A stretch of DNA of 64,000 nucleotides from an uncultured Clostridia bacterium (lineage in GTDB: Bacteria > Bacillota > Clostridia > Oscillospirales > Oscillospiraceae): NCBI GenBank assembly GCA_946186375.1, contig CAMHMZ010000005.1, forward strand, positions 22,634 through 86,633. Reading direction: 5' to 3'. The notes under the pieces were generated by a model. It had not been told where the DNA came from. It saw only the letters and a list, made by a program, of their open reading frames with translations, and ran no database searches. Below, one piece after another: positions 1 to 8,248 of this stretch (position 1 is its first letter; every line of letters begins with the position of its first letter). The translations under genes were made by a program, and so were the position numbers.

Positions 1-274
1 TATCGGCGGGCGCGTCAGTCAACACGAAAATAAAAAGCTTTACAAAGCGGTAACATGGTTATGTAAACCTAAATCGCCTTTCCTATTCATTCCAGGCTGT
101 GGAAAACTCTGTGGAAAGTGTTAAAAACTCTTGATATTTCGCAATGCACTCTGCATACCGGGCGATGAATATCCATCGAAAACGGTCGAAATATGCATAA
201 TCCGGGCAACCGGGTCATAGCTGAGGCGCCTTTGCGCATAGGGATAGAGCGGAAAACAAGGGAGGCGATGATCG
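1..274. other. non-coding left edge, possible DnaA-box-like sites
   Basis: I find no supported gene here. Bases 105-130 carry two TGTGGAAA words (ctgtggaaaactctgtggaa) followed by an A-rich stretch. These resemble degenerate DnaA boxes (TGTGGATAA type), which are common near dnaA/oriC in Clostridia. No dnaA or rpmH is in view, so the resemblance is weak. The 3' part (about 255-270) holds the ribosome site gggaggcgatgatcg for the next gene. Confidence 0.3.
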
Positions 275-1441
275 ATGAAGCTTGTGCGTTTTCTGTCGCT
301 GCTGCTCTGCTGCTCTCTGCTGCGTCCGGCGGCCCTGTCGTCCGAGCGGGTGCCGACGGCCGCGTTCGGCGGAGGAGAGGCGCTGACCGTCAGCGCGCCC
401 TCGGCCGTGCTGATGGAAAAGAGCACGGGGACGGTGCTGTATGAAAAAAACGCGCACGAGCGCCGTGCGCCCGCGAGCGTGACCAAGGTGATGACGCTGC
501 TCCTGATCGCTGAGGACATCGAGAGCGGCAGGATCGCGCTCGACGACACCGTGACGGCCAGCGCGCGGGCCGCCTCCTTCGGCGGCAGCTGCGTGTATCT
601 GGAGGAGGGCGAGCAGATGAGCGTGAGCGATATGCTCAAGTGCATCGCCGTCGTCTCGGCCAACGACTGCGCCGTGGCCATGGCCGAGCATCTGAGCGGC
701 ACGGAGGAGGTCTTCGTCGAGCGGATGAACCGGCGCGCGGAGGAGCTGGGCTTGCAGGACACGCATTTTACCAACTGCACGGGGCTTTTCGACGACGAGG
801 AGCACTATACGAGCGCCTGGGACATTGCGGTCATGTCGCGTGAGCTCATCAGTCACGAGTTCATCAAGGATTACACGACGATCTGGATGGACAGCATCCG
901 CGGCGGCGAATTCGAGCTTTCGAACACCAACAAGCTTGTCTACTGGTATCCCGGCTGCACGGGGCTCAAGACCGGGTTTACCAACCGCGCCATGTACTGT
1001 CTCTCCGCGACGGCCGAGCGCGAGGGTGTGGAGTATATCGCGGTCATCCTGCACGGTGAGAGCATCGAGAGCCGCAACGCTGACGCACGGGCGCTGCTCA
1101 ACTATGCCTTTGCCAATTACCGGCTCTGTTCCCTGCGCCCCGCGGAGGCGCTGCCGGAGCTGCCGGTGGAGCTCGGGAAGGCTGAGCGGGTGAAGCTCCG
1201 CGTGGAGGGAGACGAGGCCGCGCTTGTGCCGCAGGGCGGCGGTGAACCGGCCTTTCAGCTCTCGCTGCCTGAAAAGGTCACAGCGCCGGTGCGAGCGGGC
1301 GACGAAGTGGGGACGCTGACCGTCACGCTTGAGGGCGAGACGCTTGCGCAGCTGCCCGTCGCCGCGGCGGAGGACGTGGCGCGCATCGGCTTCGGCGGCG
1401 TCCTGCTGCGCCTGGCAAGAGCCCTCGTCGGCCTGGGCTGA
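275..1441 (+). CDS. serine-type D-Ala-D-Ala carboxypeptidase (PBP5/DacF family)
   Basis: A 388-residue penicillin-binding protein that trims the terminal D-Ala from peptidoglycan stem peptides outside the membrane. Residues 1-22 form a signal peptide. All three active-site motifs of peptidase family S11 are present: S68-V-T-K71 (nucleophile and base), S-A-N near residue 128 and K-T-G near 232. The C-terminal ~110 residues match the PBP5-C beta domain in length and end in a hydrophobic/amphipathic segment (LLRLARALVGLG) that could dock on the membrane. The start is supported by GGGAGG about 10 bases upstream. It stands alone, so it cannot be assigned to dacF rather than dacA/dacB by context. 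Confidence 0.93.
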   Translation: MKLVRFLSLLLCCSLLRPAALSSERVPTAAFGGGEALTVSAPSAVLMEKSTGTVLYEKNAHERRAPASVTKVMTLLLIAEDIESGRIALDDTVTASARAASFGGSCVYLEEGEQMSVSDMLKCIAVVSANDCAVAMAEHLSGTEEVFVERMNRRAEELGLQDTHFTNCTGLFDDEEHYTSAWDIAVMSRELISHEFIKDYTTIWMDSIRGGEFELSNTNKLVYWYPGCTGLKTGFTNRAMYCLSATAEREGVEYIAVILHGESIESRNADARALLNYAFANYRLCSLRPAEALPELPVELGKAERVKLRVEGDEAALVPQGGGEPAFQLSLPEKVTAPVRAGDEVGTLTVTLEGETLAQLPVAAAEDVARIGFGGVLLRLARALVGLG

Positions 1442-1840
1442 AAAAACGAGAATTCGGAATGCGGAATGCGGAGTTCGGAACGAAGGAAAACGAAGGCTTA
1501 GCGCGGAAATGGACGTCTATGTCGTAGGGGCCCGGCCATGGGCTCCCCGGCGGCCCGCGCAGTACAAGCGAAAAAACGCGAACAAATCCACGGCGAAAAC
1601 GTACCATTCTGCGAATTCGCCGTGGATTATCATTTTTTTAATTGCTTCTGCCGGGCTGCCGAGGAGCCCATGGCCGAGCCCCTACGAAAAGAGGCCACGT
1701 TCCTCGTAGGGGCGGCTATCAGCCGCCCGCAGACACGGTACAGGCTCGGCGGACGAGCAATGCTCGTCCCTACGGCGCGTTTTCAAACTCCTCGATAAAT
1801 CCCCGTTTCTCTCTGAAAACTGAATTCTGAAAACTGAAAA
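1442..1840. repeat. intergenic repeat cluster (structured repeats, no gene)
   Basis: No coding signal. It holds, in order: a GAATTCGGAATGCGGA-type direct repeat (1449-1481); copy 1 of the large double-hairpin repeat (1524-1685); a smaller palindromic unit starting GTAGGGGCGG and ending GTCCCTAC (1706-1773); and an A-rich ACTGAAAACTGAATTC-type tract (1813-1847). The same parts recur near 29.7, 38.5, 40.2, 49.1 and 62.9 kb. Confidence 0.85.
1524..1685. repeat. double-hairpin intergenic repeat, copy 1
   Basis: The ends are an inverted repeat: GTAGGGGCCCGGCCATGGGC pairs with the reverse complement ending in GCCCCTAC at 1685. A second inverted repeat sits inside it: AATCCACGGCGAA at 1585-1597 with TTCGCCGTGGATT at 1615-1627. 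The unit is flanked by a GGAAATGGACGTC word also seen beside copies 4 and 5. Confidence 0.8.
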
Positions 1841-1847
1841 CTAAAAA

Positions 1848-1873
1848 CTCCCCCGGTCTTTCGACCGGGGGAG
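1848..1873 (-). terminator. rho-independent terminator of the 6S RNA
   Basis: A perfect 11-bp GC stem (CTCCCCCGGTC / GACCGGGGGAG) with a four-base loop, followed on the minus strand by TTTTT (plus-strand AAAAA at 1843-1847). It ends the RNA transcribed leftward from about 2070. Confidence 0.85.
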
Positions 1874-1875
1874 TC

Positions 1876-2070
1876 TCCCGCTTGTGCCGTGTTGGCCCAG
1901 AGATAACCTGCACGTAAAGGCAGGTGGGTCGCCTAAGCTCTGTTTCAGTGCTTCCAACGTCCGGCCGAAGCCGGGAGGCCTGCGATCCGCAGAGTCAAAT
2001 CGGCATCCCTTATGAGAGATGTGGGTTTCATGGGCCATGATGTCCAGACGGACGGACACGCACACAGCAG
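1876..2070 (-). ncRNA. ssrS: 6S RNA (RNA polymerase-binding regulator)
   Basis: A ~195-nt non-coding stretch on the minus strand ends in a strong terminator. Its 3' half matches the 6S consensus I know: CTTAGGCGACCCACCTGC, a short loop, GCAGGTTATCTCTGG, then AACACGGCACAAGCGGGA, which can pair back with the 5' end (TGCTGTGTGCGTGT) to form the closing stem. 6S RNA folds into a long open-promoter-like hairpin and sequesters housekeeping-sigma RNA polymerase in stationary phase. The 5' boundary is estimated from the pairing. A covariance-model search would settle identity. Confidence 0.72.
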
Positions 2071-2122
2071 GACGATATTCTTTTTTACTGCCGCACCCTA
2101 TTCTATGCGCGGCGCGCCGGGA

Positions 2123-2413
2123 TCATTCCCCGCCGTCCTCCTCATCGTCGAACAGCAGCACCATGAACTTCTCGTACACGTCCTGCAGCTGCTCCTCGTC
2201 GTCGATGGACTCGAAGATCTCATCCCCGTTCTCGTCCGTGATGACACGCAGGATGATAAAGCCGTAATCCGGGTCGTTCTCGTCCATATCGGCGGGCAGG
2301 AAGGCCATATAGCTTTCCCCGTTATAGTCCATGCGGTCGATCACCTCGAGCTCGGACTCCTGTCCGTCCTCGTCGATGATGGTGATGAAATCGCTGCCGT
2401 AATCTTCGCTCAT
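2123..2413 (-). CDS. DUF1292 family protein (YrzB-like)
   Basis: A 96-residue, strongly acidic protein. The pattern F-I-T-I-x-D-E-D-G-x-E-x-E-x-E-V-I, then Y-M-A-F-L-P, then I-L-R-V, then E-S-I-D-D-E-E, is typical of DUF1292. This small cytoplasmic family is found in almost all Firmicutes, often next to the RNase YrrK and Fur genes, and its function is unknown. No such neighbour is seen here. It lies directly upstream of, and on the same strand as, the 6S RNA. Confidence 0.88.
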   Translation of the reverse strand: MSEDYGSDFITIIDEDGQESELEVIDRMDYNGESYMAFLPADMDENDPDYGFIILRVITDENGDEIFESIDDEEQLQDVYEKFMVLLFDDEEDGGE

Positions 2414-2509
2414 GTCAGGTCACCTCTCTTTGTGTTCCTGCCCTCATTGTACCCTATGCCGCCGGATAAATCAACTGTTTTTCCCTCTCTTTGAAAGAAA
2501 GATGCGCTC

Positions 2510-2848
2510 CTATGAGCCGAGATCCTCCAGGAGCTTCAGCATGGCCTCGCGGTCGGGCGCGGGGATGCCCTTTTCCAGCATGGCCTGGTCGGCCCGGCGC
2601 AAAAGCGGCGTCTCGATCTGCGTGACGAGGGCGGGCGTACGCGTGTTCTCCCCCTCGTAGACCGCCACGAGGCCGCTGCGCGTACGCAGCGTAAAAGGCG
2701 CCGTTCCCTCCAGGGCATAGCCGCTGTAGACCTCCCTCGGCAGTGCGGCGGCCCAGGGCGAGCGCACGCTCGTCAGCGCCGAGGCCGCACTGTGCGCCGC
2801 CAGGGCCAGCAGCCCCAGCAGCAGCGCCGCCCTCACTCTTGTTCTCAT
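2510..2848 (-). CDS. small secreted protein, BofC C-terminal-like
   Basis: A 112-residue protein beginning with a clear signal peptide or anchor (R-T-R-V-R-A then A/L-rich to about residue 25). The second half has the pattern G-x-V-A-V-Y-E-G-E-N-x-x-T-P, V-T-x-I-E-T-P-L, a D, then G-I-P and a terminal L-E-D-L-G-S. This resembles the C-terminal domain of BofC, an intercompartmental regulator of spore development. The similarity is short, so the assignment is tentative. The start is the ATG at 2848 preceded by GGGGGA; a longer frame upstream has no ribosome site. Confidence 0.55.
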   Translation of the reverse strand: MRTRVRAALLLGLLALAAHSAASALTSVRSPWAAALPREVYSGYALEGTAPFTLRTRSGLVAVYEGENTRTPALVTQIETPLLRRADQAMLEKGIPAPDREAMLKLLEDLGS

Positions 2849-2998
2849 GCCCGTCCCCCTTCTGAAAACTGAAAGCTGAATTCTGAAAACTGAACCAAAG
2901 GGTATTATTCCTCCCCGGACGGGAAATAGTCTTAACATCTTAATTTTTCCATATCGGGCGAAAAATTCACAATTTAGCTACCGCCGATTGACAGGCTG

Positions 2999-3007
2999 TG
3001 GTATAAT
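2999..3007 (+). promoter_or_regulatory. extended -10 promoter of the PBP1A gene
   Basis: TGGTATAAT is an extended -10 (TGn plus a perfect TATAAT) about 60 bases before the start codon. The TTGACA at 2988 is only 8 bases away and cannot act as its -35. Confidence 0.55.
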
Positions 3008-3067
3008 GCCATCATTGATTATAATGAGATGGACTATCTCTTCTGATACAGCCCAAGGAGGTTCTCC

Positions 3068-5245
3068 ATGAACGAACCCAAAAAGAAGAAAAAAGGCTTG
3101 CCGAAGGTGCTGCGCGCGGCCGGGACGGCCGTGAGCTTCACCGTCGATACCGCGACCGGCGCCGTCTCCACCGTGCTTAAGCTGATCGGCTCGATCATCC
3201 TGGCGCTGCTGCTGGCGGGGCTTTTGTTCGCGTGCATCTTCGCCTATTACGTCAAGACGAGCCTCACCCCGAACGTCTCCCTCTCGCTCGAGGATTACCA
3301 GCTGGCCGAGTCCGGCACCATCTACTATCAGGACGCCGCCGGCGTCTGGCGCGAGCTCGTGACGCTGCAGGCCGACGAGGACCGCGTCTGGGTCGACTAT
3401 GACAAGTTCCCCTGGTACGTGGAGAAGGCCGTCGTCGCCATCGAGGACAAGCGCTTTTACGAGCATAAGGGCGTCGACTGGTACCGCACCTCGGGCGCCT
3501 TCGTCAAGATGTTCGCCAAGATGGAGACGCAGTTCGGCGGCTCCACCATCACCCAGCAGCTCATCAAGAACCTCACCGGCAACGACGAGGTGACCGTGCA
3601 GCGCAAGCTCAGCGAGATCTTCAGTGCGCTGGAGCTGGAGAAAAAATACGACAAGCAGGAGATCATGCTCTGGTACCTCAACGCCGTCTATTTCGGTGAG
3701 GGCTGCTGGGGCATGCAGACCGCGGCGCAAACCTACTTCGGCAAGGACGTACAGGATCTGACGCTGGCCGAGGCCGCCGCGATCGTGGGCATCACCAACA
3801 TGCCCACAAAGTACGACCCCTTCTACGACGAGCAGGCCAACAAAAACCGCCAGGAAACCATCCTGCGCGAGATGTACGACCAGGGCTACATCGATTACGA
3901 CATGTATATCGACGCTGTCAACGAGGACATCTCCAGCGCCTTCGTCCGCAGCCCCGGCGAGGAATACTCGCAGGAGATCTACACCTATTATGAAGAGATC
4001 GTGATCAACGACGTCATCAACGATCTCATGCTCTCCAAGAACATCAGCCGCGAGGCCGCGCGCCGCCTGCTCTACAACGGCGGCTACCAGGTCTACTGCT
4101 GCCTCGACCCGAGCATCCAGGCCGTGGTCGACTCGGTGTACCAGGATCCCTCGCAGATCCCCCGCACCTCGCGCTCCAACCAGCAGCTGCAGAGCTCCAT
4201 CGTCATCATGGAGCCCTACACCGGCAAGATCCTCGCGCTCAGCGGCGGCGTGGGCGAGAAGAACGCCAACTTCCTGCTCAACCGCGTGCGCACGCTGCGC
4301 CCCGCCGGCTCCTCCATCAAGCCCATCGCCTCCTACGGTCCGGCCACGGAGCTCGGCTATATCACGCCCAACACCCTCGTCAACGACGCGGCGGGCATCC
4401 GCCTCAACGGTACGAGCTGGTACCCCGAAAACGACGGCGGCGGCCACTTCGGCGTCGTGGACATCCGCACGGCGCTGCAGTATTCGCTCAACACCGTCGC
4501 CGCGCAGATTGTCGACAAGCTCACCCCGGAGGTCTGCTACAACTTCCTGCAGACGCGCCTGGGCGTGACGAGTCTCGTGCCCGACGACGCCTCCTATGCG
4601 CCGATGGCCCTCGGTCAGCTCACCAACGGCATCACCGTGCGCGAGATGGCGCAGGCCTATTGCGCCTTCGTCAACGACGGCCTCTTCACCTATTCGCGCA
4701 GCTACACCCTCGTCACCGACAGCGCAGGCAACATCGTGCTGGACAATCAGCCGCGCGTCATCGCGGCCTTCTCCGCCAACACGGCCCACGTCATGACCTA
4801 TATGCTGCAGAACGCCTGTCACTACGGCACCGGCACCGAGGCCTGGATCGGCAACATGCCGGTCGCGGGCAAGACCGGCACGACCACCGACTATAAGGAC
4901 CGGTGGTTCGTCGGCTGCACGCCCTACTATGTGGCCGCCGTCTGGACCGGCTACGACACGCCCGAGCGCATCTACGTCAGCGGCAACCCCGCCGCGCAAA
5001 TCTTCCGCAAGGTCATGCGTCCCATCCACGAGGGTCTGGCCTGGCGCGACTTCCCCTGGCCCTATATCGGCGCCGACACCGGCATCTTCGGTGACCTGAG
5101 CGAAGAAGAGGAAGAGGAAGAGATGACCGTCGATCCCGGCGAGGAGGGCGGCTCCGGCGACGAAGGCGGCAGCGGCGGCTCCGGCGGCTCCGGCGGCGAC
5201 GACGGCGGCAGCGGCTCCAGCGGCGGTGAGATCGTCATCGGATGA
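3068..5245 (+). CDS. class A penicillin-binding protein 1A (glycosyltransferase-transpeptidase)
   Basis: A 725-residue bifunctional cell-wall synthase that polymerises lipid II and cross-links peptides. Order: basic cytoplasmic tail, one membrane helix (about 43-65), GT51 glycosyltransferase with E-D-K-R-F-Y-E-H near 126 and G-G-S-T-I-T-Q-Q near 157, then transpeptidase with S-S-I-K near 414, S-L-N near 474 and K-T-G-T-T near 602. The end is an acidic run (EEEEEEE) and a Gly/Ser/Asp-rich tail (about 690-725), probably disordered and wall-facing. RBS aaggagg lies 5 bases before ATG. It is monocistronic, with a hairpin after the stop. Confidence 0.95.
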   Translation: MNEPKKKKKGLPKVLRAAGTAVSFTVDTATGAVSTVLKLIGSIILALLLAGLLFACIFAYYVKTSLTPNVSLSLEDYQLAESGTIYYQDAAGVWRELVTLQADEDRVWVDYDKFPWYVEKAVVAIEDKRFYEHKGVDWYRTSGAFVKMFAKMETQFGGSTITQQLIKNLTGNDEVTVQRKLSEIFSALELEKKYDKQEIMLWYLNAVYFGEGCWGMQTAAQTYFGKDVQDLTLAEAAAIVGITNMPTKYDPFYDEQANKNRQETILREMYDQGYIDYDMYIDAVNEDISSAFVRSPGEEYSQEIYTYYEEIVINDVINDLMLSKNISREAARRLLYNGGYQVYCCLDPSIQAVVDSVYQDPSQIPRTSRSNQQLQSSIVIMEPYTGKILALSGGVGEKNANFLLNRVRTLRPAGSSIKPIASYGPATELGYITPNTLVNDAAGIRLNGTSWYPENDGGGHFGVVDIRTALQYSLNTVAAQIVDKLTPEVCYNFLQTRLGVTSLVPDDASYAPMALGQLTNGITVREMAQAYCAFVNDGLFTYSRSYTLVTDSAGNIVLDNQPRVIAAFSANTAHVMTYMLQNACHYGTGTEAWIGNMPVAGKTGTTTDYKDRWFVGCTPYYVAAVWTGYDTPERIYVSGNPAAQIFRKVMRPIHEGLAWRDFPWPYIGADTGIFGDLSEEEEEEEMTVDPGEEGGSGDEGGSGGSGGSGGDDGGSGSSGGEIVIG

Positions 5246-5250
5246 ACCGG

Positions 5251-5279
5251 GTGGGGAAAGGCCCCCGCTTTTCCCCCAC
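5251..5279 (+). terminator. hairpin after the PBP1A gene
   Basis: GTGGGGAAA and TTTTCCCCCAC form a stem directly after the stop codon, followed by a short T stretch (cttttg). A weak to moderate intrinsic terminator. Confidence 0.5.
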
Positions 5280-5315
5280 GCTTTTGCCAATTTGTGGTGG
5301 TAGCCGCCCGTAATC

Positions 5316-5344
5316 TTGACAAGCGGCTTCAAATATGTTACATT
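5316..5344 (+). promoter_or_regulatory. sigma-70/A-type promoter
   Basis: TTGACA, a 17-base spacer and TACATT lie 28 bases before the TTG start of the next gene. Confidence 0.6.
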
Positions 5345-5371
5345 TCGGTTGCAATCATGGAGGTGTTTTCA

Positions 5372-5653
5372 TTGGCAAAGACTTTGGAGTATAAGGGACA
5401 CCCGCTCCAGCGCAAGGACAACATCATTTATTATGGGAGCTTTGCGGACAAGTACATCATCATGCTTCAGATCCTCGAGACGAAGAAGGTCAAGGATCTG
5501 GACGTGGCCTCGAAGGTCTCGGTGCAGCTGCAGCTGACCGACCCTGACATCCGCTCCCGCGACAGGATCGTAAAGAAGAGTGAGAAGGACAGCCTGTACG
5601 CCGCGATCGACGTGGCGGCCGTCTGGCTCGAGAGAGCGCTGTCCAGCCGCTGA
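5372..5653 (+). CDS. conserved small cytoplasmic protein of unknown function (TTG start)
   Basis: A 93-residue protein with the pattern L-E-Y-K-G-H-P-L, Y-Y-G-x-x-x-D-K-Y-I-I-M-L-Q-I-L-E-T-K, then D-P-D-I-R-x-x-D-R-I-V-K-K. It ends with a helical stretch that includes A-V-W-L-E-R-A-L. I recall similar short proteins in Ruminococcaceae but know no function. The TTG at 5372 is chosen because GGAGGTG sits six bases upstream; the in-frame ATG at 5357 overlaps that ribosome site and cannot use it. No membrane segment. Confidence 0.75.
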   Translation: MAKTLEYKGHPLQRKDNIIYYGSFADKYIIMLQILETKKVKDLDVASKVSVQLQLTDPDIRSRDRIVKKSEKDSLYAAIDVAAVWLERALSSR

Positions 5654-5705
5654 GACGCGGCCGGGCGCAGCGCCCACCGAAAAAAGAGAAAAGGATCGAC
5701 CTATC

Positions 5706-7343
5706 ATGCGAAAGTTTCTGTTACGGACGCTGATGTTGACGCTGCTTCTCGTTTCCCTCTTCACGGCGACGGCCTATGCCGAGGACGCCGTGATCACCGG
5801 CAGCGACGTCAACCTCCGCTCCGGACCGGGCACCAGCTATGAAGTGCTCGACTGCCTGCCCAAGGGCGCGACGGTGACGATCATCGACCGCTCCAACGCC
5901 CAGTGGTACAGCGTAAGCTACAACGGACGCACGGGCTTTGTCGCCTCGGCCTATCTCCGCATCACAGAGGGCGGCGGCGGTTACGATGAAGCCGGCGAGA
6001 TCCTCATTGAGGATGAGCCGACCGTCATCGTGACGCCCGAACCCCCCGCAGAGCCCGAACCCACGCCGAGCCCCGAACCCACGCAGGAGCCCGAGCCCGA
6101 GCCCACCGAGACCCCCGAACCCACTCCGGAGCCCGAACCCACGCAGACCCCCGAGCCCACCGAGGCGCCGAAGCAGGAGAGCGGCTTTATCAACGCCATG
6201 TATGTCCGCTTCCGCAGCGCCCCCTCCGCGGACGCCACGATCATCGCCACCTATAACAAGGGCACGAAGCTGACGATCACCGGCGCCAGCGGCGACTGGA
6301 CCGCCGTCATCATCAACGGCGAGAGCGGCTACGTGTTCAGCCAGTATGTCACCCGCGGCGAGACAGTCGAAGAGACCCCCGCCCCCGAGGAGACCGCGCA
6401 GCCCGAGGAGACGGCGGAGCCTACGCCCGAGCCGACTCCGGAGCCTACGCCCGAACCCACGCCGGAACCGACCCCCGAGCCGACGCCTGTCAGCGGCACG
6501 ACCGCCTGGATCTGCGCCGATTACGTGCGCTTCCGCAGCGGCCCCTCGACGAGCGACCGCATCCTCGGCACCTATGACCACGGCAAGCAGATCACCGTGA
6601 CCGGCGCCCAGGGCGACTGGACCGCCGCCGTCATCGACGGCATGAGCGGCTACGTCTTCTCTCAGTATGTGAGCGAAACGGATCCGGCCGAGCAGCCGGA
6701 GGAGCCCGAGCAGACCGAGGAGACGCCGCAGACCGAGTCTGAGCCCGGCTACATCAACGGCAACAACGTGCGCCTGCGCGCCACGCCCTCCACAACGGGC
6801 AGGGTGCTCGGCGAATACAACAGCGGCACCCCCGTCACCATCACCGGCACCCAGGGCGACTGGACCGCCGTGACGATCCAGGACAAGAACGGCTACGTCT
6901 TTTCCCAGTACATCTCCCGCGGCAGCCTCGATCTTCCGACCGAGCCCGGCGACGATCCGGAGCCCACGGGCTCCGCGACCGGCAGGCAGATCGCGGACTA
7001 CGCGCTGCGCTTCGTCGGCTACAACTACGTCTGGGGCGGCACGAGCCCCGACGTCGGCTTTGACTGCTCGGGCCTCGTCTACTACGTGTACCAGCAGTTC
7101 GGCTACACGCTGCCCCGTGTGGCCAACGACCAGGCCTCCTTCGGCACGGCCGTCTCCTATGACGAGCTGCAGCCGGGCGACATCCTCTGCTTCTACTCCG
7201 GCAGCAGCTACGTCGGACACGTGGGCATCTATCTGGGCAACGACAAGTTTGTCCACGCCTCCACCTACACCACCGGCGTCATCATCTCCGAGCTCAACGG
7301 CTACTACCAGTCCCGCGGCTTCATCGCCCGCCGCGTGATCTGA
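5706..7343 (+). CDS. secreted cell-wall hydrolase, four SH3b domains plus NlpC/P60
   Basis: A 545-residue exported endopeptidase expected to cut peptidoglycan stem peptides. Signal peptide 1-22 (ends T-A-Y-A). Four bacterial SH3 repeats follow (about 27-82, 160-215, 265-320, 352-407), each with the V-R-x-R-x-x-P-S core and G-Y-V-F-S-Q-Y ending except the first. Between them are Pro-Glu-Thr linkers that would span the wall. The C-terminal NlpC/P60 domain (about 425-545) keeps the catalytic Cys in D-C-S-G near 453, His in G-H-V-G-I-Y near 505 and a following H-A-S. The start is the ATG at 5706. The stop codon abuts a 163-bp palindrome. Confidence 0.93.
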   Translation: MRKFLLRTLMLTLLLVSLFTATAYAEDAVITGSDVNLRSGPGTSYEVLDCLPKGATVTIIDRSNAQWYSVSYNGRTGFVASAYLRITEGGGGYDEAGEILIEDEPTVIVTPEPPAEPEPTPSPEPTQEPEPEPTETPEPTPEPEPTQTPEPTEAPKQESGFINAMYVRFRSAPSADATIIATYNKGTKLTITGASGDWTAVIINGESGYVFSQYVTRGETVEETPAPEETAQPEETAEPTPEPTPEPTPEPTPEPTPEPTPVSGTTAWICADYVRFRSGPSTSDRILGTYDHGKQITVTGAQGDWTAAVIDGMSGYVFSQYVSETDPAEQPEEPEQTEETPQTESEPGYINGNNVRLRATPSTTGRVLGEYNSGTPVTITGTQGDWTAVTIQDKNGYVFSQYISRGSLDLPTEPGDDPEPTGSATGRQIADYALRFVGYNYVWGGTSPDVGFDCSGLVYYVYQQFGYTLPRVANDQASFGTAVSYDELQPGDILCFYSGSSYVGHVGIYLGNDKFVHASTYTTGVIISELNGYYQSRGFIARRVI

Positions 7344-7505
7344 TACTAATACCTAATAAAAACAAGACAATCTTTGCGGCCAGAATTGTGCCATACTGCG
7401 TTGGGCTCCTTGACCATATATCTCCATTATGCTCTTCGGAGCCCGCCTTGTCTGGCGCAATTCTGTCTCGCAAATCTTTGTCTACTTTCTATCAGGTATT
7501 AGTAT
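7343..7505. repeat. 163-bp near-palindrome with perfect 12-bp terminal inverted repeats
   Basis: ATACTAATACCT at 7343-7354 is the exact reverse complement of AGGTATTAGTAT at 7494-7505. The arms stay largely complementary inward for about 50 bases (AGAATTGTGCCA against TGGCGCAATTCT), and the centre has its own GGGCTCC/GGAGCCC stem. It begins on the last base of the NlpC/P60 stop codon. No reading frame. It could be a MITE-like element or a very long RNA hairpin. Confidence 0.75.
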
Positions 7506-7527
7506 GAGCTCCTTCACAACAACAGCA

Positions 7528-7553
7528 GCGCCCCCTCCGTCCGGAGGGGGCGC
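7528..7553. terminator. GC-rich hairpin between convergent genes
   Basis: GCGCCCCCTCCG and CGGAGGGGGCGC form a 12-bp stem with a two-base loop, followed on the plus strand by TTGTTTATGTTT. It separates the NlpC/P60 gene from the leftward operon. Confidence 0.65.
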
Positions 7554-7577
7554 TTGTTTATGTTTCGGGTCTCTTTT

Positions 7578-8234
7578 TCAGCCCAGGCTGTCGATCCAGG
7601 TCTGCAGCTCCTCGTCGGAGATGCGCAGGCTCAGCCGCGTGGCGGAGAGGAAGGTCCCCGTTCCGGCCTGCCCGGCGAGGGTCTCGCCGGTGGTCCCGGC
7701 GCCGCTGCTGCCGGAGGTGCAGAAGGGGATCACGGTCTTGCCGGTGAAGTCGTGGCTCTCCACGAAGCTGCTCAGGATGCGCGGGGCCTGCCCCCACCAG
7801 ATGGGGTAGCCGAGATACACGGTGGTATAGCCGTCCAGAGAGATTTCATCGGCGATCTCCGGACGGGCGTCGGGCGTGTTCTGCTCGACGGTGGCGCGCG
7901 TGTCGCTGTCGCCGTAGTCCAGATCCTCCGCCGTGTAGGGCTGGGCCGGGACGATCTCGGCCAGGTCCGCCCCGGTGAGCGCCGCGATGCGCTCGGCCAC
8001 GATACGCGTGTTGCCGGTGGCGGAGAAATAGACGACCAGGACACCGCTCCCCGCGGTCTCTTCCGGATTGGTCTCCGGATCCTGCGCGGCCGCCGGTTCC
8101 GGGGCCGTCGTCTCCTCGGCGGGCGTAGGTTCAGCGGCCGGAGCGGGCTGGGCCGCCGTCTCGGCCGGGGCGCCGCAGCCGGTGCAGAGGAGCGCTGCCA
8201 GCAGCAGCGCTGCGATCCAGGCGTTCTTTTTCAT
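7578..8234 (-). CDS. flavodoxin-family lipoprotein
   Basis: A 218-residue protein with a lipoprotein signal (L-L-C-T-G-C, lipidated Cys20), a Pro/Ala/Glu/Thr-rich spacer (about 22-65), then a flavodoxin fold. V-V-Y-F-S-A-T-G-N-T is the FMN phosphate-binding loop, and Y-P-I-W-W-G and F-C-T-S-G-S-S-G are the two flavin-contact loops of the flavodoxin_4 group. It should carry electrons to a partner at the outer membrane face. Last gene of the TetR operon, 14 bases after the CMD/cupin gene. The start is the ATG at 8234. Confidence 0.87.
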   Translation of the reverse strand: MKKNAWIAALLLAALLCTGCGAPAETAAQPAPAAEPTPAEETTAPEPAAAQDPETNPEETAGSGVLVVYFSATGNTRIVAERIAALTGADLAEIVPAQPYTAEDLDYGDSDTRATVEQNTPDARPEIADEISLDGYTTVYLGYPIWWGQAPRILSSFVESHDFTGKTVIPFCTSGSSGAGTTGETLAGQAGTGTFLSATRLSLRISDEELQTWIDSLG

Positions 8235-8248
8235 GCGCTCCCCTTCTC

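Noticed and set aside
1..130. Chromosomal replication origin
   Set aside because: Only two degenerate DnaA-box-like words and no dnaA, rpmH or dnaN in view.
1841..2065. Small minus-strand frame over the 6S RNA
   Set aside because: The sequence fits a structured RNA with a terminator; the frame has no ribosome site.
2978..5332. Long minus-strand open frame (784 codons) opposite the PBP1A gene
   Set aside because: It is a shadow of GC-rich coding DNA: Ala/Gly/Val/Asp-rich, no family motif, no ribosome site. The plus strand encodes a complete PBP1A.
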